Assembly (NCBI RefSeq): GCF_030816965.1
Contig: NZ_JAUSYQ010000002.1
Location: 9,414,001-9,478,000 of the forward strand
Direction of reading: 5' to 3'
Source of the DNA: Streptomyces canus
Lineage (GTDB): Bacteria > Actinomycetota > Actinomycetes > Streptomycetales > Streptomycetaceae
DNA: 64,000 bases
The translations under genes and the position numbers were made by a program. The notes beneath the pieces were generated by a model, which saw only the letters and a program-made list of their open reading frames with translations, made no database searches and was not told where the DNA came from. Below are positions 15,860-24,104 of this stretch, one piece after another. Numbering within the stretch: the stretch's first letter is position 1; every line of letters begins with the position of its first letter.

Positions 15860-16338
15860 GACTGCTCCTCGAGGTTCTCGTTCGTCGGGTCGAGAGGTGC
15901 GTCGAGCAGGGTCGACAGCTCGCGCTTGAACTCCCGCGTGCGCGCGCTGTCCAGGCCTCCGAGCGGTGCCAGCAGTTGCTCCAGGAGCCCCTGGACGACC
16001 TTGATGGCGCGCAGGGTTCGCTCACGGCCCTCCTCGGTCAGCGCCAGTTGCACCGCGCGCGGGTCGCGGGGGTCTCGGGTGCGTTCCAGGAGCCCGGCGC
16101 TCTCCAGGGAGCGCGCCAGCTTGGAGACGTAGAGCGGTTCGAGGCCGGTCCGGTCGGCGAGGCGTCGCTGGCTCGGGCGTTCACCGCCGCGCTGCATGCC
16201 GTACAGCGAGGCCACCAGCGAGTACTGGGCGTGGGTCAGGCCGAGCGGCGCCACCGCGCGGTCGACCGCGACCCGCCACTTCATCGACAGTCGCCAGACC
16301 AGGAAACCGGGCGTCGCGCCCTCGGAAGCCGTACTCAT
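15856..16338 (-). CDS. MarR-family transcriptional regulator
   Basis: A 160-residue MarR protein: MKWRVAVDRAVAPLGLTHAQ, then the helix-turn-helix RPSQRRLADRTGLEPLYVSK (about residues 55-73) and the wing RDPRDPRAVQLALTEEGRER. The ATG at 16338 fits the family N-terminus; ATG codons at 16353 and further up also exist, inside the repeat at 16351-16374. It is the first gene of a two-gene unit with the MarR-like gene and faces the pirin gene. Two CATGGCTAC direct repeats just upstream may be its own site. Confidence 0.87.
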   Translation of the reverse strand: MSTASEGATPGFLVWRLSMKWRVAVDRAVAPLGLTHAQYSLVASLYGMQRGGERPSQRRLADRTGLEPLYVSKLARSLESAGLLERTRDPRDPRAVQLALTEEGRERTLRAIKVVQGLLEQLLAPLGGLDSARTREFKRELSTLLDAPLDPTNENLEEQS

Positions 16339-16350
16339 GCCGATACAGTA

Positions 16351-16374
16351 CATGGCTACTATATCCATGGCTAC
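16351..16374. promoter_or_regulatory. CATGGCTAC direct repeats before the MarR pair
   Basis: CATGGCTAC occurs at 16351-16359 and 16366-16374, 15 bp apart, directly in front of the MarR start and 100 bp before the pirin gene. It is the most AT-rich part of this gap. A role as operator for the MarR pair is inferred. Confidence 0.4.
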
Positions 16375-16473
16375 CATTTTCCGACCGGACGACGGGCGGC
16401 CCGCGAAACGACCGTCGCGGAGCCCGGAGGGACGACCTGACGGAAATCGCCTCACGGGTCTAGGTTGGGCGCC

Positions 16474-17439
16474 ATGAGCAATCTTGATCGCGAGCCGGTT
16501 CCCGCCCTGTGCGGCGGCCGCGGCTTCGTGGTGGCGGAACCCGTGCGCGAACTCCTCAGCCCTCGGCGCGTCAAGCTGGGCGAGTCCAGCGAGGTGCGCC
16601 GGCTTCTTCCCAACCTGGGCCGCCGCATGGTCGGCGCCTGGTGTTTCGTCGATCACTACGGCCCCGACGACATCGCCGACGAGCCCGGCATGCAGGTGCC
16701 CCCGCACCCGCACATGGGGCTGCAGACGGTGAGCTGGCTGCACGAGGGCGAGGTGCTGCACCGCGACTCCACCGGCAGCCTCCAGACCATCCGCCCCCGT
16801 GAGCTGGGCCTGATGACCTCCGGCCGCGCGATCAGCCACTCCGAGGAGAGCCCGAAGTCCCACGCCCGCTTCCTGCACGGCGCCCAGCTCTGGGTCGCCC
16901 TGCCGGACGGCCACCGCCACACCGACCCGCGCTTCGAGCACCACGCCGAGCTGCCGCAGATCACGGCACCGGGCCTGACGGCCACGCTCATCCTGGGAGA
17001 CCTCGACGGCGCGCGCTCGCCCGGAACGGCTTACACGCCCATCGTCGGCGCCGACCTGGCCCTCGCCCGCGGCGCGGACGTACGCCTGCCGCTGGTACCG
17101 GACTTCGAGTACGCCGTCCTGTCCATGTCCGGCGAGGCCCACGTGGACGGGGTGCCGCTCCTGCCCGGCTCGATGCTCTACCTCGGCTGCGGCCGCACCG
17201 AACTGCCGCTGCGCGCCGAGTCGGAGGCGGGCCTGATGCTCCTGGGCGGCGAGCCGTTCGAGGAGGAGCTCGTCATGTTCTGGAACTGGATCGGGCGGTC
17301 CCAGGAGGAGATCGAACAGGCCCGTCGGGACTGGATGGAAGGCACACGGTTCGGTGAGGTCAAGGGGTACGAGGGCGCCCCGCTGCCCGCTCCGGAACTG
17401 CCGCCCCTGCCGTTGAAGCCGCGGGGCAGAGTGCGCTGA
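16474..17439 (+). CDS. Pirin-family bicupin protein
   Basis: A 321-residue pirin. The N-terminal cupin holds the metal ligands in VDHYGPDD and PPHPHMGLQTVSWLHEGEVL (HxH) near residues 70-90, with a further His and Glu in RAISHSEESPKSH near residues 120-132. Bacterial pirins bind iron and may act as quercetinases or redox sensors. The ATG at 16474 is preferred over a TTG three codons before it. It is divergent from the MarR pair. The last 50 codons of this gene recur, changed, as a fragment at 29547-29699. Confidence 0.9.
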   Translation: MSNLDREPVPALCGGRGFVVAEPVRELLSPRRVKLGESSEVRRLLPNLGRRMVGAWCFVDHYGPDDIADEPGMQVPPHPHMGLQTVSWLHEGEVLHRDSTGSLQTIRPRELGLMTSGRAISHSEESPKSHARFLHGAQLWVALPDGHRHTDPRFEHHAELPQITAPGLTATLILGDLDGARSPGTAYTPIVGADLALARGADVRLPLVPDFEYAVLSMSGEAHVDGVPLLPGSMLYLGCGRTELPLRAESEAGLMLLGGEPFEEELVMFWNWIGRSQEEIEQARRDWMEGTRFGEVKGYEGAPLPAPELPPLPLKPRGRVR

Positions 17440-17889
17440 GCTGCGAAGATGCCTGCGTGTCGGTGAAGCTGTCGAGTGCGGCGCGGCCGGGCAACGCCTC
17501 CCGCGGTCGACCGCTTGCTGGAGGGCGGTCGACCGCGTTTCCGTCTCGGGCCGGGGCAGGCGGCGACTCCACGGTGTGGCCGTCTGTGGGCAGCTGTGGC
17601 AGAGCCCTTGCTGACTTTCCTGACGTCCCGTCAGGCTGGTTACCAAGTTTCTTTCGAGGCCCAGTCGCCTACGCAGGGCTTCCACGGGTTTGACGGCGAC
17701 CGGGAGAACGCTGACTTGGCGCGTGGTTGAGGTGGGCGGTGGTGCGGATCGACACGGCTCGCGCTGTCACCTTGTGGAGAGTCGACAAGGCCAGGTGTCG
17801 AATGGTCCGGATCTTGGTTCCTTGGCCGCATCGGTTCGCGAGGGTCTGTCCGACGGACCTTGTGACCGTCTTGGTCTCGGTTCGGTGGC
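17440..17889. other. Gene-poor gap with tandem palindromes
   Basis: I see no supported gene. Base use is less regular than in the flanking genes, as if this were worn DNA left of the transposase relic. The one clear structure is the pair of identical palindromes at 17503-17536. Confidence 0.45.
17503..17536. repeat. Two identical palindromes GCGGTCGACCGC, 22 bp apart
   Basis: The perfect palindrome GCGGTCGACCGC occurs at 17503-17514 and 17525-17536, about two helical turns apart, just after the pirin gene. It could be a regulator site or a paired hairpin. No gene start follows closely. Confidence 0.45.
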
Positions 17890-18410
17890 ATGCCCATGGG
17901 GCGGGAAGATCTCACCAGCGGCGAACGGGTCCGGCTGAAGCCGCATCTGTCGAAGTTCGGGTTCCGTGGGGGATGTTGGGGCAGTCACCGCAGGAACATC
18001 AACGGGATCCTGTACCGGAACCGGACCGGGGTGCCGTGGCGGGATCTGCCTACGCGTTTCGGCATGGGGAAGACCGTGTACGAGCGGCATCGGCGATGGT
18101 CAGCGGATGGCGCATGGGCCAGGCTCTTCGCGTCTGTCCTGACCAATGCCGACGCGACCGCCGCTACCTGCGACGTCGCCAGAACAAGCACACGATCCTC
18201 GAAGAACCAGCGGGCAACTGCCACCGCGTGGCAACAAGGGCGGCCGGCCCGACGGCTTCGACGAGACGATCTACAAGCGCAGGAACGAAGTTGAGCGGAC
18301 GATCAACGCGCTGAGGAGCTCCCGGGCCGTGGCCACGAGATTCGACAAGCGCGCCTACGTCTTCCATGGCACCCCACCGGGGCTTCGATCCGCCTTTGGC
18401 TCAAGCCGTG
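17890..18410 (+). pseudogene. IS5-family transposase remnant, frameshifted and internally deleted
   Basis: The N-terminal IS5 domain is readable at 17890-18160 (GVPWRDLPTRFGMGKTVYER and GNINGILYRNRTG-like HRRNINGILYRNRTG). The downstream end appears in other frames: RRRQNKHTILEEP near 18165, then GRPDGFDETIYKRRNEVERT and RAVATRFDKRAYVFHGT near 18240-18370. The DDE catalytic middle, some 100 residues, is missing, so the element is dead. At least two frame changes are needed. Terminal inverted repeats were not found. It marks an old insertion in the decayed stretch between the pirin and the beta-galactosidase operon. Confidence 0.85.
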
Positions 18411-18440
18411 ATCACTTGGCCTTCGTGACAAGATCTGGGC

Positions 18441-18965
18441 GTGACGACGCTGTTCCTGACGGTCGGCCTGCCAGGGGCCGGAAAGACCACGAGAGCGCGG
18501 CAGCTGGCCAAGGAGCACAGCGCGCTGCGGCTGACGCCCGATGAGTGGATGATCCCGCTGTTCGGTGATCCGCAGCCGGAAGGGAAGCGCGATGTGTTGG
18601 AAGGTCGGCTGCTCTGGCTTGGTCTGGAGGCGCTGAAGCTGGGAACGAACGTGGTCCTGGATTTCGGATGCTGGTCTCGTGACGAGAGGTCCGCGATCCG
18701 CTGGTTGGTGATGTCTGTGGGCGCGTCCTGTCGCCTTGTGTACGTGCCGGTGGACCATGAGACCCAACGTGCCCGGATCGCCCATCGCCAGTCGGCCACC
18801 CCGTATCTGACTTTCGCGATGAGCGAGACGGACCTCGTGCACTGGAGGACGCTGTTCGAGGAGCCCGACGCCACGGAACTCGATGGACATGAGGTGGGAG
18901 GTCCGCCTCCTGGGTGGTCAGGATGGCTGGAGTGGGCCGCCGATCGGTGGCCATCGCTCGCGTGA
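18441..18965 (+). CDS. Small P-loop kinase (AAA_33 / zeta-toxin-like)
   Basis: A 174-residue ATP-binding protein. It opens with TLFLTVGLPGAGKTTRARQL, a P-loop (residues 8-15), then LTPDEWMIPLFG, NVVLDFGCWSRDERSAI (Walker-B-like Asp near residue 72) and a lid RARIAHRQ. This is the layout of small kinases that phosphorylate sugars, antibiotics or nucleotide-like acceptors. GTG start at 18441, right after the transposase relic. It could be a resistance-type kinase or a cargo gene of lost mobile DNA. The acceptor is unknown. Confidence 0.75.
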   Translation: MTTLFLTVGLPGAGKTTRARQLAKEHSALRLTPDEWMIPLFGDPQPEGKRDVLEGRLLWLGLEALKLGTNVVLDFGCWSRDERSAIRWLVMSVGASCRLVYVPVDHETQRARIAHRQSATPYLTFAMSETDLVHWRTLFEEPDATELDGHEVGGPPPGWSGWLEWAADRWPSLA

Positions 18966-19137
18966 CTGTCCGGCCAACCTTAGTACGGCCCAGTAACGCA
19001 GCCGTGCCAGGAGCGCCGGGCCCGGAAAGATCCGCCGGACAGGCTCTAACGACCTACAGCCGATTATCCGCGTCCAACCAATGGCGAAAGAGCTCCGCAG
19101 GTCACGCCCGGCCAGCACAAGTTTGTGTTGCGAGCGT

Positions 19138-19950
19138 TTAGGAGCGGGTGAGGCTAGTGACGACGGTGGTGCCGACTAGCCAGCCTGAGAGGGAGCTGAA
19201 TCAGGCGATCCAGGCAGTGCTGTCAACCGGGGTGAACGCCTTTTCCTGGCCGAGGTCGAGGACGGGCAGGATGAGGTCGAGTGCGAAGACGACCGGTTGG
19301 AAGGATGCTCCGTTGGACTGGGAAGGCTGGGGCGGTGCTGCTGAGAAGGCGATGGCAGCGGTAGCGATAAGTGCCAGCAGCCATATGAGCGCGCGCCCTG
19401 GTCTGTAGCCGTATCCAACAGTGACGTCTTCGATGTAACCCCAGAGTTGGGCAGGCCCTGGCAAGTTACGCCGCCGTTGTCGATGTCGGGCCAAGAGCAC
19501 TGTCCGCGCATCGTCATCGTGGCCGAGTTGACGGTAGTGGGCGGCCAACTCTTCGTAGTGCTGAGGGTGGTAGTCAGTGCCGCGCTGTAGCCATGGCAGA
19601 CGCTGGGCGGCGGGCATCACCGGGTGCAGAGCTTGGTAAGTGAGTTCGGTGAGCGCGACCTGTGAGGGCCATGAGTCTGCGGTATCGGTGATGGCAACGA
19701 TGGTGGCAGCGCTCAGGTCGAGCGTGGCGGGTGGTGCATCCGGGTTCGCGCGGTTCAGCAGCGTGCGCAGTGCGTCACCTTTACCAGGCTGTCGACCAGT
19801 GCGATCACGGAGTCCGGCGACTCCCCTTCTCGCAGCCGGATCCACGCCGGTCCTGCCGTTGCTGTCCGAGGCGCTCAGAGCCAGTACTAGTTCCCCTTCT
19901 GTGACGGCCCGTTTGCTGTCCAGGCGTAGTTCGGTACGGCCTGACCGCCC
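19138..19950 (-). pseudogene. Truncated membrane-protein gene with a late stop codon
   Basis: The readable part, 19201-19845 and its open upstream extension to about 19950, matches the C-terminal third of a large Streptomyces membrane protein often labelled 'membrane-associated oxidoreductase'. Marks: DDDARTVLLARHRQRRR, LWGYIEDVTVGYGYRPGRAL, a membrane span LIWLLALIATAAIAFSA and ALDLILPVLDLGQEKAFTPV. The frame then meets TGA at 19201-19203 but goes on in the same frame with FSSLSGWLVGTTVVTSLTRS to TAA at 19138, which looks like the family's last membrane helix. The N-terminal two thirds are absent. I judge it a pseudogene. Confidence 0.65.
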
Positions 19951-20129
19951 GGCCGCATGTCAGGGGATCCCGGTACAGGGGGTGATCGGTCCGGGTAGGA
20001 GTGGAGTACCGCGGACCGGTCACTTCGGCCGGCGAAGAGCCTCCGATGGGTCGGAGGCAGGCGACTGTCCTGCGCTCGATCCGGATCAGCGCGGGTCCCA
20101 CGCGTCGGCGCCCACGACCTGCGCTCTGG

Positions 20130-22145
20130 TCAGTGTGGCTCTCGGATGACGGCGACGCCTCCTGGTGGGATGCTGACCGTTCCGGAGATCGGCTTGCCGG
20201 TGAGGAGTTCGACGCCTTCGGCGGGCGCTTCGGCGCCCTTTCCGGTGTGGTCGATAAGGAACAGGTAGTCGGCCACCGTGCCGTGGCGCCTGACGACTTC
20301 GATACCGGCGGGTGCCTCGTGCTCTGGTGTGACGTCGGCATCCTGGCGGATACGGTTGAGCAGGGCGGCGAGAGTGTCTTGGTCAGGGTGGGTGGCCACG
20401 TACCAGGCGGTGCCGTCACCGTACCGGTGGCGGGTGACGGCGGGGTGGCCGGCCAGTGGGCCGTCGGAGTGGGAGGCGACGGCCTGTGCGCCGGTGAGCC
20501 GTATGCGTTCCGACCACAGGTCGGCCGTGGCGCCCGGCGCTACGTCGCCGGTCAGGCCGTTCGTCTCGCCCGGCAGCAGGGGGAAGAGCTCGTCGGTGAC
20601 CACGCCGAGGATGTCGCGGAACGCGCCAGGGTAGCCGCCCAGGTACACATGGGCGTTCTCGTCGACCATGCCGCTGTGGAAGCCGACGGCCAGCGTGCCC
20701 CCGCGCTCTGCGAACCGGGCGAGGTTCGCCGCGGCCGCCTCCGTCACCAGGTACAGCGACGGCGCCAGGACGAGTTTGTAGCGGTCGAGTTCGGGGTCGT
20801 CGGGGCGTACGAAGTCGACGGCGACGCCTGCCCGCCACAGGGGGGTGTACCAGTCCCGTACCAGGTCCTGGTAGCGCAGTTCGCCGCTGGGCTGGGAGGG
20901 CAGTTCCAGTGCCCAGCGGGCGTCCCAGTCCCAAACGATCGCCATCTGCGCCGTGCTGGTGGAGTCCCGTACCTCGGCCAACGCCCGCAGGTCTGCGCCC
21001 AGTTGGACGACGTCCCGCCAGATCTGGCTGTCGGTTCCGGCGTGCGGCAGCATCGCCGAGTGCCACTGCTCGGCGCCCGCCTTTGCCGCCCGCCACTGGA
21101 AGAACGCGATGCCGTCGGCGCCGTGGGCCACGTGCGCGAGTGCGTTGCGGCGCATCTCTCCGGGTCCCTTGGCCCGGTTGACGGGCTGCCAGTTGACGGC
21201 GCCGGTCGAGTGCTCCATGAGGAACCACGGTCCGCCCGCGAGCGAACGCATCAGATCGCCGTGAAGCGCGATGTCGACCTCGGCCTCCGGGTCGTCGGAC
21301 AGCAGGTAGTGGTCGTTGGAGAGGATGTCCAGCTCCGGTGCCCAGCGCCAGTAGTCGAGGGCGTCGATGGTGCGCAGGACCAGGAAGTTGGTGGTCGCGG
21401 GGGTGTCCGGAGCGGCCTGGCGCAGTACGTCGCGTTCGGCGGTGCACAGGGAGAGCAGTTCGTCGGAGCAGAAGCGGCGCCAGTCGAGCTGGTGGGTGGG
21501 GTTGGGGGGAGCTGCGGTGGTGCGGGGCGGCAGGATCTGGTCCCACGTGTAGTACCACTGGCTCCAGAACGTGGTCCCCCAGGCATGGTTGAGGGCGTCC
21601 AGGTCGTCGCCGTAGCGGGCGCGCAGCCAGGTGCGGAAGGCGGTGGCGCTGGTGTCGCAGTAGCAGGCGTCGTTGTGGCAGCCGTACTCGTTGTGCACGT
21701 GCCACATGGCGACGGCCGGGTGGTCGGCGTAGCGCTCGGCGAGCGCCCCGGCGATACTCAGTGCTGCTCGGCGGTAGGCGGGGCTGCTCGGGCAGAACGT
21801 CTGGCGGCTGCCGTACGACAGTCTGCGGCCGTCCCGGTCGACCGGCAGCGCTTCCGGGTACGTGTGGAAGAACCAGGCCGGCGGCGCCGCCGTCGGTGTC
21901 GCCAGGTCGGCGGCGATGCCGTTCTCCTGGAGCAGGTCGAGGATCTTGTCCATGCGGGCGAAGTCGTAGACGCCCTCGGCCGGTTCGAGCAGAGCCCAGG
22001 AGAAGATGCCGACGCTGACCATGGTCACCCCGGCCTCGCGCATCAGGCGCATGTCCTCGGCCCATACCTCCTCGGGCCATTGCTCGGGGTTGTAGTCACC
22101 TCCGTAGGCGATGCCAGGAAGGCGGAGACGGCGTTCGTTACTCAC
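20130..22145 (-). CDS. GH42 beta-galactosidase, cytoplasmic
   Basis: A 671-residue family 42 beta-galactosidase, which splits terminal beta-D-galactosides from short oligosaccharides. The acid/base Glu is in MWHVHNEYGCHNDACYC near residues 143-159 and the nucleophile Glu in GPWFLMEHSTGAVNWQPVNR near residues 305-320. The first strand reads GIAYGGDYNPEQWPEEVW. The trimerisation domain and a small C-terminal beta domain complete it. There is no signal peptide. GTG start at 22145 with GGAG 8 bases upstream; in-frame codons further up overlap the permease gene. It is the last gene of the operon binding protein, permease, permease, galactosidase, so it acts on what that ABC system imports. Confidence 0.94.
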   Translation of the reverse strand: MSNERRLRLPGIAYGGDYNPEQWPEEVWAEDMRLMREAGVTMVSVGIFSWALLEPAEGVYDFARMDKILDLLQENGIAADLATPTAAPPAWFFHTYPEALPVDRDGRRLSYGSRQTFCPSSPAYRRAALSIAGALAERYADHPAVAMWHVHNEYGCHNDACYCDTSATAFRTWLRARYGDDLDALNHAWGTTFWSQWYYTWDQILPPRTTAAPPNPTHQLDWRRFCSDELLSLCTAERDVLRQAAPDTPATTNFLVLRTIDALDYWRWAPELDILSNDHYLLSDDPEAEVDIALHGDLMRSLAGGPWFLMEHSTGAVNWQPVNRAKGPGEMRRNALAHVAHGADGIAFFQWRAAKAGAEQWHSAMLPHAGTDSQIWRDVVQLGADLRALAEVRDSTSTAQMAIVWDWDARWALELPSQPSGELRYQDLVRDWYTPLWRAGVAVDFVRPDDPELDRYKLVLAPSLYLVTEAAAANLARFAERGGTLAVGFHSGMVDENAHVYLGGYPGAFRDILGVVTDELFPLLPGETNGLTGDVAPGATADLWSERIRLTGAQAVASHSDGPLAGHPAVTRHRYGDGTAWYVATHPDQDTLAALLNRIRQDADVTPEHEAPAGIEVVRRHGTVADYLFLIDHTGKGAEAPAEGVELLTGKPISGTVSIPPGGVAVIREPH

Positions 22146-22192
22146 TGGTGGTGCTCCGGGAGAGGTGTAGGGGAGGGGCAAGTGCGGGTGTG

Positions 22193-23086
22193 TCAGCCCT
22201 TGTTGGCGCCGAGGGTCAGTCCGCTGACGAACTGGCGCTGGAGCACGAAGTACACGATCAGGGTGGGGATCGCGGTGAGCAGGGCGCCGGCGGCTACCAG
22301 GTTGGGGTCGGTGAAGTACTGGCCGGAGAGGTTGTTCAGGGCGGAGGTGATGGGCATGTTCTCGCCGGTGGAGATCAGCACGATGGCCCAGAAGAAGTCG
22401 TTGTAGATCCAGATGGACAGCAGGGTGCCCAGGGCCGCCATCGCGGGCTTGCACAGCGGCAGCACGATCTGCCAGTACATCCGCCACACGGAGGCGCCGT
22501 CGACCAGGGCGGCCTCGGTGAGCTCGTGGGGCAGCATGCGCATGTAGTTGGACAGGACGAAGGCGCAGAACCCGGACTGGAACGCCACGTGGATCAGGAC
22601 CAGGCCGAGTGCGGAGTCGTACAGCTTGCCGCTCATGGTGATGCCGGGCAGGTCGATGAGCAGGTACATGCGGTACAGCGGGGTGATGATGACCTGCTGC
22701 GGCAGCAGGTTGCCGGCGGTGAAGACCAGCAGCAGGAAGATGTTCAGCCGGAAGTCGAAGCGGGAGACGTAGAACGCGACCATCGACGACACCAGCAGGG
22801 TGACCAGCACCGCCGGGACCGCGATGAGCAGTGTGTTCCCGAAGTAGTGGAGCATGTCGGACTGCTCGAACGCGTTTTTGAAGTTGTCGAAGTTCAGCTT
22901 GTCCGGCCAGGAGACGTAGCCCTTGGTGCTGGTCTCGCTGTAGGGGCGCAGGGCCGCGAAGACGGCCCAGAGCAGCGGGGCGAGCCAGGCCAGCGAGGTG
23001 CCGATCAGGAAGACGTGCAGCAGGATCCGGGCGGGGCGCAGGGGGGTGCGCTGCTTGGCGCCGAGCGCGACGGTGGGGGTGCTCAT
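22193..23086 (-). CDS. Sugar ABC transporter permease (MalG type)
   Basis: A 297-residue inner-membrane permease with six spans. The cytoplasmic coupling motif EAALVDGASVWRMYWQIVLP (about residues 186-205) contacts the shared ATPase, and the C-terminus ends LQRQFVSGLTLGANKG, as is usual for MalG partners. GGAG precedes the ATG at 23086. The start overlaps the stop of the MalF-type gene as ATGA. As in other Streptomyces sugar systems no ATPase gene is present; a general one such as MsiK is likely used (inference from known systems). Confidence 0.93.
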   Translation of the reverse strand: MSTPTVALGAKQRTPLRPARILLHVFLIGTSLAWLAPLLWAVFAALRPYSETSTKGYVSWPDKLNFDNFKNAFEQSDMLHYFGNTLLIAVPAVLVTLLVSSMVAFYVSRFDFRLNIFLLLVFTAGNLLPQQVIITPLYRMYLLIDLPGITMSGKLYDSALGLVLIHVAFQSGFCAFVLSNYMRMLPHELTEAALVDGASVWRMYWQIVLPLCKPAMAALGTLLSIWIYNDFFWAIVLISTGENMPITSALNNLSGQYFTDPNLVAAGALLTAIPTLIVYFVLQRQFVSGLTLGANKG

Positions 23087-24081
23087 GCGCTGCGCTCCTT
23101 GCGGAAGGTCGAGATCAGGTACGGGATGATCACGACGAGGGAGATGACCAGCAGGACCACCGCGATCGCGGAGCCGTAGCCGATGCGGCTGGACTCGCCG
23201 ATGATGTTGTTGGTGATCAGGATGGACAGCAGCTCGGTGCCCTGGGCGCCCTTGTTGAAGACGAAGACCAGGTCGAAGGCGCGCAGCGCCTCGATGATGG
23301 TGACGACCAGGACGACGGTGTTGGTGGGGCGCAGGGTGGGGAAGATGACGTTCTTGAACGTCTGCCACTCGTTGGCGCCGTCCAGCGAGGACGCTTCCCG
23401 CAGCGAGGGGTCGACGCCCTTGAGGCCGGCCAGGTAGAGGATCATCATGTAGCCGGTGTGCCGCCAGGACGCGGCGATCAGCACCGCCCACAGGTTCAGG
23501 TGCGGGTCGCCGATCCAGTCGATGTAGTGGCCGGGCTTGTTGGCCCCGATCAGGCTGTTGATCAGGCCGGTGTCGGGGTTGTAGACCAGCTGCCAGACGA
23601 ACCCGGTGACCGCGAGCGAGACCACGACCGGCAGGAAGAACGCGGTCTGGTAGACCCGGGAGAAACGGATCTTCTTGTCCAGCTGCACGGCCAGGAACAG
23701 GCCGAACGGGGTGGGGATCAGGATGAGCACGACGAACCAGATGACGTTGTGCTCGACGGCCGGCCAGAACTGCGGGTTGTCGTTGAACAGCTGCTTGAAG
23801 TTGTCCAGGCCGACCCACTTGATGGAGCCGAAGCCGATGCCGTCCCAGCTGGTGAATGCCAGGGCGATCGAGGCCAGCGCGGTGACCCAGACCAGGGCCA
23901 CGTGCAGGACGGTGGGCACGCCGGCCATGAAGCCGAGCGTGATGCGGTCACGGCGGGTCAGCAGGCGCCGGTGGCCCTGCGGGACCCGCTTGTTGTTGAC
24001 CGGCGCGGGGCCCGGAGGCGGCACGGCGGCCGCCTCCGGGATCGTTGTGGTCGTTTCGGAGCTCATGGTGTCGGTGTTCAT
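23083..24081 (-). CDS. Sugar ABC transporter permease (MalF type)
   Basis: A 332-residue permease. A Pro/Ala-rich cytoplasmic tail of 40 residues precedes the first span (LGFMAGVPTVLHVALVWVTA). The coupling motif REASSLDGANEWQTFKNVIF is near residues 228-247. It forms the channel with the next gene, overlapping it by 4 bases. It follows the binding-protein gene by 23 bp. The ATG at 24081 is preferred; a second Met lies five codons in. Confidence 0.93.
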   Translation of the reverse strand: MNTDTMSSETTTTIPEAAAVPPPGPAPVNNKRVPQGHRRLLTRRDRITLGFMAGVPTVLHVALVWVTALASIALAFTSWDGIGFGSIKWVGLDNFKQLFNDNPQFWPAVEHNVIWFVVLILIPTPFGLFLAVQLDKKIRFSRVYQTAFFLPVVVSLAVTGFVWQLVYNPDTGLINSLIGANKPGHYIDWIGDPHLNLWAVLIAASWRHTGYMMILYLAGLKGVDPSLREASSLDGANEWQTFKNVIFPTLRPTNTVVLVVTIIEALRAFDLVFVFNKGAQGTELLSILITNNIIGESSRIGYGSAIAVVLLVISLVVIIPYLISTFRKERSA

Positions 24082-24104
24082 CCGCTTCAGAAGGGGGGTC
24101 GGTC

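Noticed and set aside
17440..18440. Intact insertion sequence
   Set aside because: The transposase lacks its DDE core and is frameshifted, and no terminal inverted repeats or target duplication could be seen.
20001..22406. 801-codon open frame on the plus strand over the GH42 gene
   Set aside because: It is the shadow of a high-GC gene: no family motifs, Val/Arg/Gly-rich, and the minus-strand frame has full GH42 active-site motifs.
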